Shown: positions 14,967-23,087 of the stretch, piece after piece
Position numbering within the stretch: position 1 is the first letter of the stretch
How the letters are laid out: each line of letters begins with the position of its first letter
Source of the DNA: Polynucleobacter campilacus
GTDB taxonomy: Bacteria; Pseudomonadota; Gammaproteobacteria; Burkholderiales; Burkholderiaceae
DNA: 64,000 nucleotides
Assembly: GCF_002206625.1 (NCBI RefSeq)
Contig: NZ_NGUP01000003.1
Span: 1 to 64,000, forward strand
Direction: 5' to 3'
Position numbers and translations under genes: made by a program
The notes under the pieces: generated by a model
Seen by the model: only the letters and a program-made list of their open reading frames with translations
What the model was told of the DNA's origin: nothing
The model's database searches: none

Positions 14967-15179
14967 CTATGTTGCTAGATTTTGTTCTGCGCTAGCGCAG
15001 TCAAAGTCTCCAAAGCTGCAAAAAATACAGCAATCGCCTGATTTGGGCTTCAAGATATTGCTACAAGAGCGACAGCGGTACAAATGCATAGAAGACCCTC
15101 TAAGGACCTCTAGCGTCTCGGCCGCCTGACAATGCGGACAAGTAATAGTAGATTGCTGTTTTTCTTCAGAGTAGTTCAC
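14967..15179 (-). CDS. Small zinc-ribbon-like protein with a GDCC-x-FC motif
   Basis: A 70-residue protein with two CxxC pairs (CPHCQ at residues ~14-18, CRSCS at ~36-40) and then GDCCIFCSFGDFDC. The motif GDCC(V/I)FCS(Y/F)G is typical of a family of small proteins found near mercury and other metal genes (GDCCVxC-domain proteins). The last residues (AEQNLAT) depart from the usual CPPxQ ending. Metal binding is likely but its job is not known. It lies between ppx and phoA on the same strand. Confidence 0.7.
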   Translation of the reverse strand: MNYSEEKQQSTITCPHCQAAETLEVLRGSSMHLYRCRSCSNILKPKSGDCCIFCSFGDFDCASAEQNLAT

Positions 15180-15237
15180 AGTCCTATATTGAACTGGAGA
15201 TATTTCAGAAATATGTCAGATCAGAATTAGATGCAAA

Positions 15238-16983
15238 TTATTTAGAGCCAAGCCCAAGTGTTTGAACCATTACTTTAAAGACCTCCGTATTGTCCATAAA
15301 CCCTTTGAACTTTTCTGATCCAGGGCCTATGGCATTGAGAACAGCATCATCGGCAGTATGCACACCGACCTCTTGATGTGATGGCAAATTGCCATTCATA
15401 TGAATAGCGTCCTCTTGAAGCTGGAGATATTTCGGGTTTGCGACATACTTACCACCCTCGCCCTTCACTGCTGGTACAAACGTGCCATCAAGCTTAGGAT
15501 GTAGGGTCTCATAATGATCTGGGTAATTGCCATAGAAAAAGGCTAGGCGCTTACTGACATCAATTTCGCTTGGGTAGCCTTGAACATCTGCTCTAGGATA
15601 GTTAGGAAATCCTGCGGAAGCATAAACACCGACCTTTTCACGCAAAGGGCCAGGCCTATCATCATGCACTACGCCGCTAATAGAGCCACTATGAGTGTGA
15701 TCAGGCGTCACAATGATAAGAGTGTCAGGATGGGTCTTTGCAAAGTCCTTAGCAATTTGCACTGCATTGCTGAGCATGATGGTGTCAAATGCAGCCCTCT
15801 CCCAATCCAAGGGGTGATTGAACTTATCAATTAAAGCAGCTTCAACCATCAAGAAAAATCCATTAGGATTTCTAGAGAGGACATCAATCGCTGACTGAGT
15901 CATCTCGGTTAAATCAGGCTGATTTGGATATTGAGAAACAGTATTCTTTTTAAGAAATAAGCGATCTAGTGAGCCGTCCATATTATCAGGATGAAATACA
16001 CCAAATAATTTCTTCGTATTTTTGTTTTCGGCGGCAGCAATCAGCTCTTGCTTAGTAAAGGCTACTTGATAGCCATCAGTTTTAAAGGTTTCGACTAGAT
16101 TATTCTCATCCTTACGCTTTGAACCATTGCTTGATTTTGGATAGAAATACGCCGAACCACCACCTAAGATAACCTCTGCCTTACTTGCTAGCAATTGATC
16201 GGCAATATACTGTTTATCAGCCCTTCGTCTCGTATGAGCCACCATGGCACCAGGTGTGGCATCTTGCAATTCAGCATCGGATACGATACCTACTGACATT
16301 TTGGTTTTGCGCTTGAGAAGCTCAGTAATGGTCTCTACTTTAGGGTGCGATAAGTTATCGCTAGCACGGGAAACATAAACCCCCATCGCGTTCACCGCTG
16401 TTTTATGCCCAGTTGTATAGGCACTCATGGAATTGGCAGAATCTGTGATCAAAGAATCAGAACCTGAGGTACCAATCATTGCAGTACTTGGCATGTCGTC
16501 AAACGCTAGCCTACCCTGGTATTTGCCTTCTGTAATTCCCTTGGAAAGCACTCGCGCGGCTGTCCTATTGGCAATCGTCATACCATCGCCAACAAACAAA
16601 ATCACATTCTTCACTCTGCGTGGCCCGCTAGCATAAACTTCCCAAGTCACTTGTAACTCTTCTTGTGATGCGCGAGCTAGCACTTGATATTTTCCTGCTT
16701 TTGGGAGTTGAACATCTCGGTAGATGAGAGAGCTACCCTTTCCATTTTCATTGGGGATAAATTCTGATTTGGTAGTAATGATTTTATTAGCAGGTATTCC
16801 ATTAACGGTAATAGCAACCTCATGAGGATTGACAACCTGATTGAACTCTACTTTGATATCAAATTTAGAACCTGCCAAAATTTCGGCTTTATCGATTGGG
16901 TAGATTGCTTGTGCATGCGCAACGCTAGTGAAGACAATCGTGAATGCGCATATAGAGCTTTTGATAAGGCAGGAAATATTCAT
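15238..16983 (-). CDS. phoA: Alkaline phosphatase (PhoA family), periplasmic
   Basis: A 581-residue protein with a signal peptide ending near AHA (residue ~25). Residues ~30-120 form an extra beta-rich domain; the phosphatase domain begins at VILFVGDGM. The nucleophile serine is in TDSANSMSAYTTGHKT, metal ligands in DGM and TPDHTHSG, and the late histidine in GVHTADDAVLNAIGPGSEKF. It releases phosphate from organic phosphates in the periplasm. A strong Pho box lies 51-68 bases upstream of the ATG. The N-terminal extra domain makes it longer than E. coli PhoA (~470 residues). Confidence 0.9.
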   Translation of the reverse strand: MNISCLIKSSICAFTIVFTSVAHAQAIYPIDKAEILAGSKFDIKVEFNQVVNPHEVAITVNGIPANKIITTKSEFIPNENGKGSSLIYRDVQLPKAGKYQVLARASQEELQVTWEVYASGPRRVKNVILFVGDGMTIANRTAARVLSKGITEGKYQGRLAFDDMPSTAMIGTSGSDSLITDSANSMSAYTTGHKTAVNAMGVYVSRASDNLSHPKVETITELLKRKTKMSVGIVSDAELQDATPGAMVAHTRRRADKQYIADQLLASKAEVILGGGSAYFYPKSSNGSKRKDENNLVETFKTDGYQVAFTKQELIAAAENKNTKKLFGVFHPDNMDGSLDRLFLKKNTVSQYPNQPDLTEMTQSAIDVLSRNPNGFFLMVEAALIDKFNHPLDWERAAFDTIMLSNAVQIAKDFAKTHPDTLIIVTPDHTHSGSISGVVHDDRPGPLREKVGVYASAGFPNYPRADVQGYPSEIDVSKRLAFFYGNYPDHYETLHPKLDGTFVPAVKGEGGKYVANPKYLQLQEDAIHMNGNLPSHQEVGVHTADDAVLNAIGPGSEKFKGFMDNTEVFKVMVQTLGLGSK

Positions 16984-17033
16984 GGGGATAGAAAAAAGAT
17001 TGATAAGAATAAATTACACTATCTACAATCAAG

Positions 17034-17051
17034 ATGACATCTTTATGACAG
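17034..17051 (-). promoter_or_regulatory. Pho box upstream of phoA
   Basis: The minus strand reads CTGTCATAAAGATGTCAT: two half-sites (GTCAT) 11 bases apart and a near-perfect match to the Pho-box consensus. It lies about 50 bases upstream of the alkaline phosphatase ATG at 16983 and points toward it. Confidence 0.85.
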
Positions 17052-17064
17052 CCTCTTTGCATAC

Positions 17065-18507
17065 CTAAAGCGCTATTTTCTTCTTGGCCGCTTTCAATCT
17101 ACCGCTTTTCACAGCCTTACAAAATAACTCAAAATCCTGCTGATTTTGCTTTGCATAAGACTTGGCAAAGGAATATAGGGCCTCATTAAGCTCGGCAGAT
17201 TGACCGCAATAGCCTGCGATCATGGCAGCATCGCCAGAACGCGCATGACCTAAAGCCAATGCCCAACCGAATAACTTTGCGTAGTCAGGGAAGGTCTTTA
17301 AGGTGACGCCTCCAGTACCAACGCCAATACCACCTTTCATATCGCGTAATTGGCGCAGATAAAACCCCTGACTCTTATTGATATCGTATTGCACTGTGCC
17401 GTAATTCAAAAAGATATCTGGTGCACCTTGAAGCAACCTCTGGCCAGCCACTACACGCCTGCCCATATCTCGATATATAGATTCCCCAAGATACGGTGTC
17501 AAGACCGATTTTTGAGCCTCTTTATATTGTAGGAATAAAGGATCTTGTTCGCTATCACCTTCAAAATAGAGGACCATACAATTTGTTCCGACACTACCAA
17601 CACCCACCACTTTACGGGCGTAATCTTTTAATGAGTAGCGCTGAAATAAGATTTGGCGATCTGCTAGCAAAGTACTGGAATAGTTTAATAAAGCCTTATC
17701 GACTAGTGAGCCAAAAGGGACACCATAGGCATCCTTTTTAAAATGCTCAATTAATGGAGGCTTGTTAATAATTTTTCGATTCTTACCAACCAAGGTTGTC
17801 AGGCTTTGCAGAACCTGAATATTTCCCTGTCCTTTAGTCTCCTTAAGGTAAGCATCTAGCTTTTTTTGATGCTCCTTACTAAAGTGCTTACGAATATCAT
17901 TTTCACCGATAAACTCTTGCGCTAAATCTAAATAGGGCATTTTGGCGTATTGTGCAATACGTTTTTGATACTCAGAAGCAATGCGGTACACCAGTTTTTT
18001 TCCTAGAGCCCTATCACCCCCTAAGCTCTCTGATGCAATAAGGGCGCTTGCTACTAAACGTTTAATGTCCCACTCCCAGCTACCCGGTAAGGTTTCATCA
18101 AAATCATTGATTCCAAATACCAATCGATGTTCAGCCGTTCCAAATAAACCAAAGTTAGAAACGTGCATATCGCCGCAAAGCTGGACAGTAATATTGCTTG
18201 TGGGCTGATTGGCTAAATCCTGAGCCATGATGGCGGCCCCACCCCGATAAAACGAAAAAGGTGACTGCAACATCCGCTCATATCGAATAGGAATCAGCAA
18301 TGCGATTCGCTGCTTAGCTTGCGCTTCCAATATGCTAACCGGATCAATTCGGTCCTTAGGAGGCGTATACAGGCCCTGATCAGAAAAGCTCACTACCTTA
18401 CGTAAGGCCTTTCCATCAGCCATACGCTTTTTGATACTAGGCCGTGGATCTTTGAACGACTCTACAGACCTAAGGACGGCAAATTGGGGTTTCTTCTCTA
18501 GAGGCAT
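17065..18507 (-). CDS. DUF2252-family protein
   Basis: A 480-residue soluble protein with the DUF2252 landmarks: RYERMLQSPFSFYRGGAA (residues ~70-90), LCGDMHVSNFGLFGT (~110-124), FGINDFDETLPGSWEWDIKRL (~130-150) and, late, YAKLFGWALALGHARSGDA. The HGDxHxxN/D-x-D pattern resembles aminoglycoside-phosphotransferase-like kinases, and the family is sometimes treated as a kinase-fold group of unknown substrate. It sits between phoA and arsC on the same strand. No Pho box is visible upstream. Function unknown. Confidence 0.85.
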   Translation of the reverse strand: MPLEKKPQFAVLRSVESFKDPRPSIKKRMADGKALRKVVSFSDQGLYTPPKDRIDPVSILEAQAKQRIALLIPIRYERMLQSPFSFYRGGAAIMAQDLANQPTSNITVQLCGDMHVSNFGLFGTAEHRLVFGINDFDETLPGSWEWDIKRLVASALIASESLGGDRALGKKLVYRIASEYQKRIAQYAKMPYLDLAQEFIGENDIRKHFSKEHQKKLDAYLKETKGQGNIQVLQSLTTLVGKNRKIINKPPLIEHFKKDAYGVPFGSLVDKALLNYSSTLLADRQILFQRYSLKDYARKVVGVGSVGTNCMVLYFEGDSEQDPLFLQYKEAQKSVLTPYLGESIYRDMGRRVVAGQRLLQGAPDIFLNYGTVQYDINKSQGFYLRQLRDMKGGIGVGTGGVTLKTFPDYAKLFGWALALGHARSGDAAMIAGYCGQSAELNEALYSFAKSYAKQNQQDFELFCKAVKSGRLKAAKKKIAL

Positions 18508-18572
18508 GGGCTATCAGGGTAATTAACATACCCGTCCATGTTAATACCAGTAGAGAGGAAAAAGACGGTCAG

Positions 18573-19013
18573 CTAGGAATTGAGGTAATTGAGCTTCTTT
18601 TGAATACTTGATGGCAGCGTTGAGAACCAAACCCCATCATCCCCTACCGCTGGCAGTATTTGGCCATATTCAATCATTTGACCAGGCGTAATTTCATCAA
18701 TATAGGCCCAAATTTGATGCCCAGCTAAGCAAGTGGTGGTTTGAATCGCTATTTCAAGTTCAACTAATAATTGTTTTTTTATTTGTTCGCTTCTACCAAT
18801 CCGAATTTGACCATTCAGAAAAATATGGGGTTCATTCAGTAGAACGCCGCCAATGAAGCAATCATGCATATCCAATGACTTGAATATCACCTGCGCAAAG
18901 TAGGCTTCTGCACCGGTAATATCGGCATGTATCTTGGTAATTGCCTGTGCGAGGGTAAATTTTTGATGTGTTGTGAGGGATAAGCCAGCAAAATATACGC
19001 TATAGGTTGCCAT
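18573..19013 (-). CDS. Tautomerase-superfamily protein lacking the catalytic N-terminal proline
   Basis: A protein of about 146 residues with the outline of trimeric tautomerases: Q-AITKIHADITGAEAYFAQVIF (residues ~22-45), GGVLLNEPHIFLNGQIRIGRS and WAYIDEITPGQMIEYGQILPAVGDDGVWF. Active members begin Met-Pro, with proline as the catalytic base. This one begins Met-Ala-Thr-Tyr. The ATG at 19013 is preferred; a GTG one codon earlier overlaps the arsC stop. Overlap/adjacency with arsC suggests one operon. A non-enzymatic role or changed chemistry is possible. Confidence 0.65.
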   Translation of the reverse strand: MATYSVYFAGLSLTTHQKFTLAQAITKIHADITGAEAYFAQVIFKSLDMHDCFIGGVLLNEPHIFLNGQIRIGRSEQIKKQLLVELEIAIQTTTCLAGHQIWAYIDEITPGQMIEYGQILPAVGDDGVWFSTLPSSIQKKLNYLNS

Positions 19014-19015
19014 CA

Positions 19016-19534
19016 CTATTCCGATAAGTTGTATTGCTGATTAAGCTTATGGTGAATTGAATGGAGCTCATTCTTTATTTGCAATCGATCAAGCATATCG
19101 AGCGGTAGATCAAGTAGTAATTCAATACGATTACGCAATTCCATTTCTACCTTTCTGAAAGCCTCCCAAAGAGCTTGCTCATTAATTGCATCATTTTCTG
19201 GGTCAATAAAACCCCAGTGGGCAGTCGTGGGATGGCCAGGCCAATATGGGCATTCTTCACCCGCCGCAGAATCGCACACAGTGATTATGAAATCCATATG
19301 TGGCGCATCCTCTCTTCCGAACTCATCCCATGTCTTGCTCCTGAGGAGCTCGAGTGGATAACCCATTTCTCTGGCAATCTTTAAAGTAATTGGGTGAACA
19401 TATTGCTTTGGTTCTGATCCAGCTGAATGCCCAATTAAACGACCATGGCTCAAGGTAGTTGCCAGTGCCTCACCTAAAATTGATCGGGCTGAATTGCCGG
19501 TGCAAAGAAACAAGATTTTGTATGGTTGATTCAT
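19016..19534 (-). CDS. arsC: Arsenate reductase, low-molecular-weight phosphatase type
   Basis: A 172-residue protein with the P-loop CTGNSARS (residues ~11-18) and the later CDSAAGEECPYWPGHP containing the further redox cysteines, and HWGFIDP. Thioredoxin-linked ArsC reduces arsenate to arsenite; related proteins are tyrosine phosphatases, but the GNSARS loop and the CPYWPGHP segment are ArsC-like. No ars pump or regulator is adjacent. Placement among phosphate genes makes sense because arsenate enters through phosphate transporters. The C-terminal ~30 residues are an extra helical tail. Confidence 0.85.
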   Translation of the reverse strand: MNQPYKILFLCTGNSARSILGEALATTLSHGRLIGHSAGSEPKQYVHPITLKIAREMGYPLELLRSKTWDEFGREDAPHMDFIITVCDSAAGEECPYWPGHPTTAHWGFIDPENDAINEQALWEAFRKVEMELRNRIELLLDLPLDMLDRLQIKNELHSIHHKLNQQYNLSE

Positions 19535-19563
19535 AGCTGAAGATATGGGAGAAGGCGTATGAA

Positions 19564-19740
19564 TTAAATAAGCTCATCAAGACGCAATGAAAACTTTTTA
19601 TCAACAACAAATTGGTTACTGTTGCGATCTAACAAATAAAGATTTGCTTGCGGGTTAATTTCTTTTGGCTCTATAGCAGTAGTACGCTCAACTTCATTAC
19701 GGAAAACATCAGATAAGTATTTAGTGAGACTTGTATTCAT
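19564..19740 (-). CDS. Small hypothetical protein (58 aa)
   Basis: An open frame of 58 codons from an ATG at 19740: MNTSLTKYLSDVFRNEVER, then ... INPQANLYLLDRNSNQF and a final LRLDELI. The composition is soluble, charged and plausible for a real protein. The ribosome site is weak (an A-rich stretch). It lies 29 bases upstream of arsC on the same strand, so it could be the first gene of that operon. No family recognised. Confidence 0.45.
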   Translation of the reverse strand: MNTSLTKYLSDVFRNEVERTTAIEPKEINPQANLYLLDRNSNQFVVDKKFSLRLDELI

Positions 19741-19821
19741 GAAGTTTTTCTTTTAAATAAAGAGCCAATACCAACATCCTAAGATTTATTTATTTCAGTT
19801 TTATTAAGAAAGGGAATAAAA

Positions 19822-19843
19822 AAACCCAGCGCAAACTGGGTTT
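19822..19843 (-). terminator. Rho-independent terminator after the 30-codon gene
   Basis: AAACCCAG (19822-19829) and CTGGGTTT (19836-19843) pair perfectly over eight bases. On the minus strand the hairpin is followed by a run of Ts (seven As at 19818-19824 on the plus strand). It lies ~100 bases downstream of the small gene at 19946-20038, implying that a short minus-strand transcript ends here. Confidence 0.75.
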
Positions 19844-19945
19844 AAAAGGAGGTTAATATAGACGCATGTTAGTCAGCAATCGACTGACATTCAAAATATA
19901 GCAATCCTTTATTACAAACTAGTGACTAAGCCTAATCAATTTGAG

Positions 19946-20038
19946 TTAGCTGCCAAGACGGTGTCGCGCAAATCGGTTCACATATGCTAGTCGCGCTTCG
20001 TTCCATGCCTGCCATAAACGTAAAATAAATTTTTTCAT
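19946..20038 (-). CDS. Candidate 30-residue small protein under Pho control
   Basis: An ATG at 20038 opens a 30-codon frame: MKKFILRLWQAWNEARLAYV followed by NRFARHRLGS. It is basic and could form one amphipathic helix with a Trp/Leu face, suggesting membrane association. AAGGA stands 6 bases before the ATG, a good ribosome site. Three Pho half-sites lie ~90-115 bases upstream and a clear terminator ~100 bases downstream, so promoter-like site, ribosome site, frame and terminator are all in register on one strand. I do not recognise the family. A regulatory RNA with no coding role is the alternative. Confidence 0.55.
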   Translation of the reverse strand: MKKFILRLWQAWNEARLAYVNRFARHRLGS

Positions 20039-20127
20039 ATTGCATCCTTGTGGTGAAAGATAAATAGAGGCCCCACTGTTTTGCAGCAAGACCCTCGAAA
20101 CAACAAAATCTATTGTTCATCACGTCA

Positions 20128-20154
20128 ATGACAGCGTGAAGACATTTTTATGAC
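20128..20154 (-). promoter_or_regulatory. Pho-box array upstream of the 30-codon gene
   Basis: On the minus strand GTCAT, GTCTT and GTCAT start at 20154, 20143 and 20132, exactly 11 bases apart, the same order of half-sites as in front of plcP. The array points left toward the small gene. The divergent mgtC-like gene begins at 20215 on the other strand. Confidence 0.65.
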
Positions 20155-20214
20155 TAGATGGTGTAGCTGGGATACACTAAATTCTCTATAAGTCCTTTCT
20201 TGAAGGAAATCAGC

Positions 20215-20691
20215 ATGCATGATTGGGATCCCTACAGCACCATTGCCTTAAGATTAACCTTGGCATTATTTGTTGGAGCGGTGCTTGGCCTAAATCGCTG
20301 GCTTCACCATAAGTCTGCGGGTATTCGCACCCACTCCTTAGTAGCCATTGGTTCGGCAACTGCGGTTATGCTTATTAGTGACTTTGTTCAGGATGATGCG
20401 CAGTCGGTTAGCCGAGTTCTCCAAGGCTTAATCACCGGTCTTGGCTTTTTGGGAGCAGGTGTCATCATCCATGAACAACGCTCGAATAAGGTTCATGGGC
20501 TCACTACAGCGGCAAGCCTATGGGCCTGCTCCCTGATAGGCGCCGCCTTTGGAGCAGGGCAATTTGCCTTAGGAGGCTTGTCTTTGGCAGCAATTTTGCT
20601 GACTCTGGCACTCGGGGGCCCATTAGAACGGCTCTTTGCAAAACTCAATGGCGTAAAAAGAGGATCTGAAATTTCTGGCGATCCAGACTAA
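20215..20691 (+). CDS. MgtC/SapB-family membrane protein
   Basis: From the ATG at 20215 the product is 158 residues with four to five transmembrane helices. Family landmarks are LFVGAVLGLNRWLHHKSAGIRTHSLVAIGSA (residues ~18-48) and GLGFLGAGVIIHEQ ... VHGLTTAASLW (~82-115). MgtC-type proteins help bacteria at low magnesium and under phosphate and ATP stress; the Salmonella protein acts on ATP synthase and phosphate uptake. The long C-terminal cytoplasmic domain of Salmonella MgtC is absent. I chose this start because AAGGAA lies 6 bases upstream. Confidence 0.88.
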   Translation: MHDWDPYSTIALRLTLALFVGAVLGLNRWLHHKSAGIRTHSLVAIGSATAVMLISDFVQDDAQSVSRVLQGLITGLGFLGAGVIIHEQRSNKVHGLTTAASLWACSLIGAAFGAGQFALGGLSLAAILLTLALGGPLERLFAKLNGVKRGSEISGDPD

Positions 20692-20777
20692 ATAGCCTTA
20701 AAACCACTAAAAAAGCATGTTTTGTCATATTTGTTTGTTAGGATGGTAATTCCCTTCATAAATAATAAACTGATGCC

Positions 20778-20978
20778 ATGAGTAACTACAAATACGAAGA
20801 TGCAGTGAAACAGCTTCAAGAAAGCGGTGCTATTGGCCTGGTGGACTTAAAAAGTCTGCCTCACGAAGATCTTGTAGAGCTTCTTGAAGAAATCAAAGTT
20901 TGGTGCTTGTATGCAGGCGGCAAAACTGAAAAGCTCCCTAAGGAATCCAAAAAGAAAAAGAAAAAGAAAAAGGATTAA
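20778..20978 (+). CDS. Small hypothetical protein with a polylysine tail (66 aa)
   Basis: A 66-residue soluble protein: a helical acidic body (YEDAVKQLQESGAIGLVDLK ... HEDLVELLEEIKVW) and a tail of nine or more lysines before a final aspartate. The body reads as a folded helical domain; the tail could bind nucleic acid or polyphosphate. The tail is encoded by AAG/AAA runs, which slip easily, so its length may vary. It is convergent with phoR, 18 bases away. Function unknown. Confidence 0.55.
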   Translation: MSNYKYEDAVKQLQESGAIGLVDLKSLPHEDLVELLEEIKVWCLYAGGKTEKLPKESKKKKKKKKD

Positions 20979-20996
20979 TTCTGAGGAAGCTTGCGC

Positions 20997-22295
20997 TTAA
21001 GAACTTAAGCGCTCCTTAGGAAAGCGCAGCATAAAAGTACTACCCTTCCCTGGGATACTTTCAATAGTTAATTGCGCTTGATGACGACTAGCAATATGCT
21101 TCACAATTGCTAAGCCAAGACCAGTACCTCCCGTATCACGAGAACGACTTCTATCCACTCGATAAAAACGTTCAGTAAGTCTTGAAAGATGCTCTGCTGC
21201 AATCCCGGGGCCAGTGTCCATAACAGAAAATTCGCCCTGCCCATCTGCGTTAACAAGCCACTTCACATGAATAGCGCCAGCATCTGGTGTGTAGCGGATA
21301 GCATTAGAGACTAAGTTACTAAATGCAGAAAGTATTTCTCGCTCATCGCCTAACAAATTATTTTTATCAAGCACTTCGAAGGTAAAGCTATGATTCCCAT
21401 GAGATAGTGCTTCAGCATCATTTTTAAGTAAAGCCATGAGAGTTTCGACATTAACTTGATTTGTTGCGGCTGGCAATGCATTAGCCTCCAGATTAGCGAG
21501 GGTTAATAGATCCTCAACCAGACTTTTCATGCGCTGAGCTTGCGACATCATCATCTCAAAATACTGATCACGTTGATCCTTCTCAAGCTCTAAAGATTGC
21601 ACGGTCTCTAAGAACCCCATTAATACGGTAATTGGGGTCCGCATTTCGTGAGAAACGTTAGCAACGAAGTCGCGACGCATAGCATCAGCCTTTTGTAAAT
21701 CAGTGACGTTTTGTACTAGTAGCAAATGGCGTTGGTTACCAAACGGAAAGGCCTGCAACATTAAACTCAGACTGCTATCTGGACCCATTCTTTCAAGCAG
21801 TAATGGTTCATCGAAGTTACGCTTATTTAAATATTGAATAAATTCAGGGCGACGAATGAGAAAATTAATGCGCTGCATTACATCGCGTTTAAAGGAAAGT
21901 CCAAAGAATCGCTCAGCAATACTGTTGCACCACTCAATTTGATCGCTTTCATCTAGCATCAAAATACCATTAGGCGAGGCTTGAAAAGCTTCGATAAAGT
22001 TCTCATGTTGCTGCTCAATATTTCGCATCCTTTGCTTTAGCGTTTTCACTAAACGCTGCAACCTGAAAAATACTTCTTCCCAAAATCCACTAGGGAGCGG
22101 CATGTGCTCAATGGAATCCGATTGCACGGCCTTACCTAGGCGTGCTAGGTTTATAAATGAGTACACGAGCGGTACAGATAACAGAAAAACGCCAACGAAA
22201 ATGGCGTATTCAGCACCCCAGTTATAAAGGGTAATGAATGCAGCGACTAATGCGAGGCTAATAAGGAAGGTAAAGCGAGATAAGGCGGAAATCAT
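20997..22295 (-). CDS. phoR: Phosphate-regulon sensor histidine kinase PhoR
   Basis: A 432-residue kinase with two N-terminal transmembrane helices (~8-25 and ~30-50), a PAS domain (~97-200), the phospho-acceptor histidine H216 in ANVSHEMRTPITVL, and a C-terminal ATPase domain with NLVSNAIRYTP, DTGPGIAAEHL and GTGLGLAIVKHI. PhoR phosphorylates PhoB when phosphate is low, through contact with the Pst transporter and PhoU. It is the last gene of the pstS-to-phoR series, 64 bases after phoB. Confidence 0.95.
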   Translation of the reverse strand: MISALSRFTFLISLALVAAFITLYNWGAEYAIFVGVFLLSVPLVYSFINLARLGKAVQSDSIEHMPLPSGFWEEVFFRLQRLVKTLKQRMRNIEQQHENFIEAFQASPNGILMLDESDQIEWCNSIAERFFGLSFKRDVMQRINFLIRRPEFIQYLNKRNFDEPLLLERMGPDSSLSLMLQAFPFGNQRHLLLVQNVTDLQKADAMRRDFVANVSHEMRTPITVLMGFLETVQSLELEKDQRDQYFEMMMSQAQRMKSLVEDLLTLANLEANALPAATNQVNVETLMALLKNDAEALSHGNHSFTFEVLDKNNLLGDEREILSAFSNLVSNAIRYTPDAGAIHVKWLVNADGQGEFSVMDTGPGIAAEHLSRLTERFYRVDRSRSRDTGGTGLGLAIVKHIASRHQAQLTIESIPGKGSTFMLRFPKERLSS

Positions 22296-22359
22296 GCTGC
22301 AATCTTAGACGATCTCAAGAATGTCCTTGAAATAGTCCAAAAAGGCCTTTAGATAAGGT

Positions 22360-23073
22360 CTAATTGTTGCTTGGAGTCTTGGTAATACGATAGCCGCTGC
22401 CCCGAACTGTCTCGATAAATCGGTCGCAGTCTACTGGGGTTAATGCTGCCCTGAGGCGCTTAATATGGACGTCAACAGTTCGCTCTTCAATATAGACTTC
22501 ATTACCCCAAACCTTATCTAGTAAATTAGTACGAGAATGAACGCGTTCTGGGTTAGCCATAAAGAATTGCAGAAGTCTATATTCTGTGGGACCCAAAGAA
22601 ACTGGTTTAAGCTCAGTATTAGGCCATTGCGCCAAAACTCTATGCGAGCTAGGATCTAGCTTTAGTGGGCCGATTGTGAGTGGGCCCGTGTCTTCAAGCG
22701 GGGTTTGCCTGCGCAACAATGCCCTCACCCTAGCAATTAATTCCTTAGGTGAAAAAGGCTTAGTCACATAATCATCTGCACCAGAATCTAAGCCCAAGAC
22801 CTTATCGGACTCCTCGCTTTTCGCGGTAAGCATCAGAATCGGCAAACCTCTTGTCCGATCATTAGCCCGTAACTCTTTAGCAAATTGCACACCAGACTTT
22901 CCTGGCAACATCCAATCTAGTATCACTAGGCTTGGTAACTTTTCTTTCATCATCGCAAGCGCAAGATCAGTTTGCATGGCCTTCTCAACCTCATAGCCTG
23001 CATGCGTTAAATTAATTGCAATCAACTCTGCAATGGATGGCTCATCTTCAACGATTAGTATGTGGTGAGTCAT
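22360..23073 (-). CDS. phoB: Phosphate-regulon response regulator PhoB
   Basis: A 237-residue OmpR-type regulator: receiver domain (1-120) with the acidic pocket (E10, D11), phosphoacceptor D53 in VILDWMLPG and the switch lysine in MLTAKSEE; C-terminal winged helix (~140-230) ending GSGYRITK. PhoB binds the 11-bp-spaced half-sites found upstream of several genes in this window. It lies 14 bases after phoU. Confidence 0.96.
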   Translation of the reverse strand: MTHHILIVEDEPSIAELIAINLTHAGYEVEKAMQTDLALAMMKEKLPSLVILDWMLPGKSGVQFAKELRANDRTRGLPILMLTAKSEESDKVLGLDSGADDYVTKPFSPKELIARVRALLRRQTPLEDTGPLTIGPLKLDPSSHRVLAQWPNTELKPVSLGPTEYRLLQFFMANPERVHSRTNLLDKVWGNEVYIEERTVDVHIKRLRAALTPVDCDRFIETVRGSGYRITKTPSNN

Positions 23074-23087
23074 TTGAAAGCTCTTTT

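Noticed and set aside
19932-20123. 63-codon minus-strand frame overlapping the 30-codon gene
   Set aside because: It has no ribosome site, unusual composition and overlaps the better-supported frame, which has AAGGA before its ATG.
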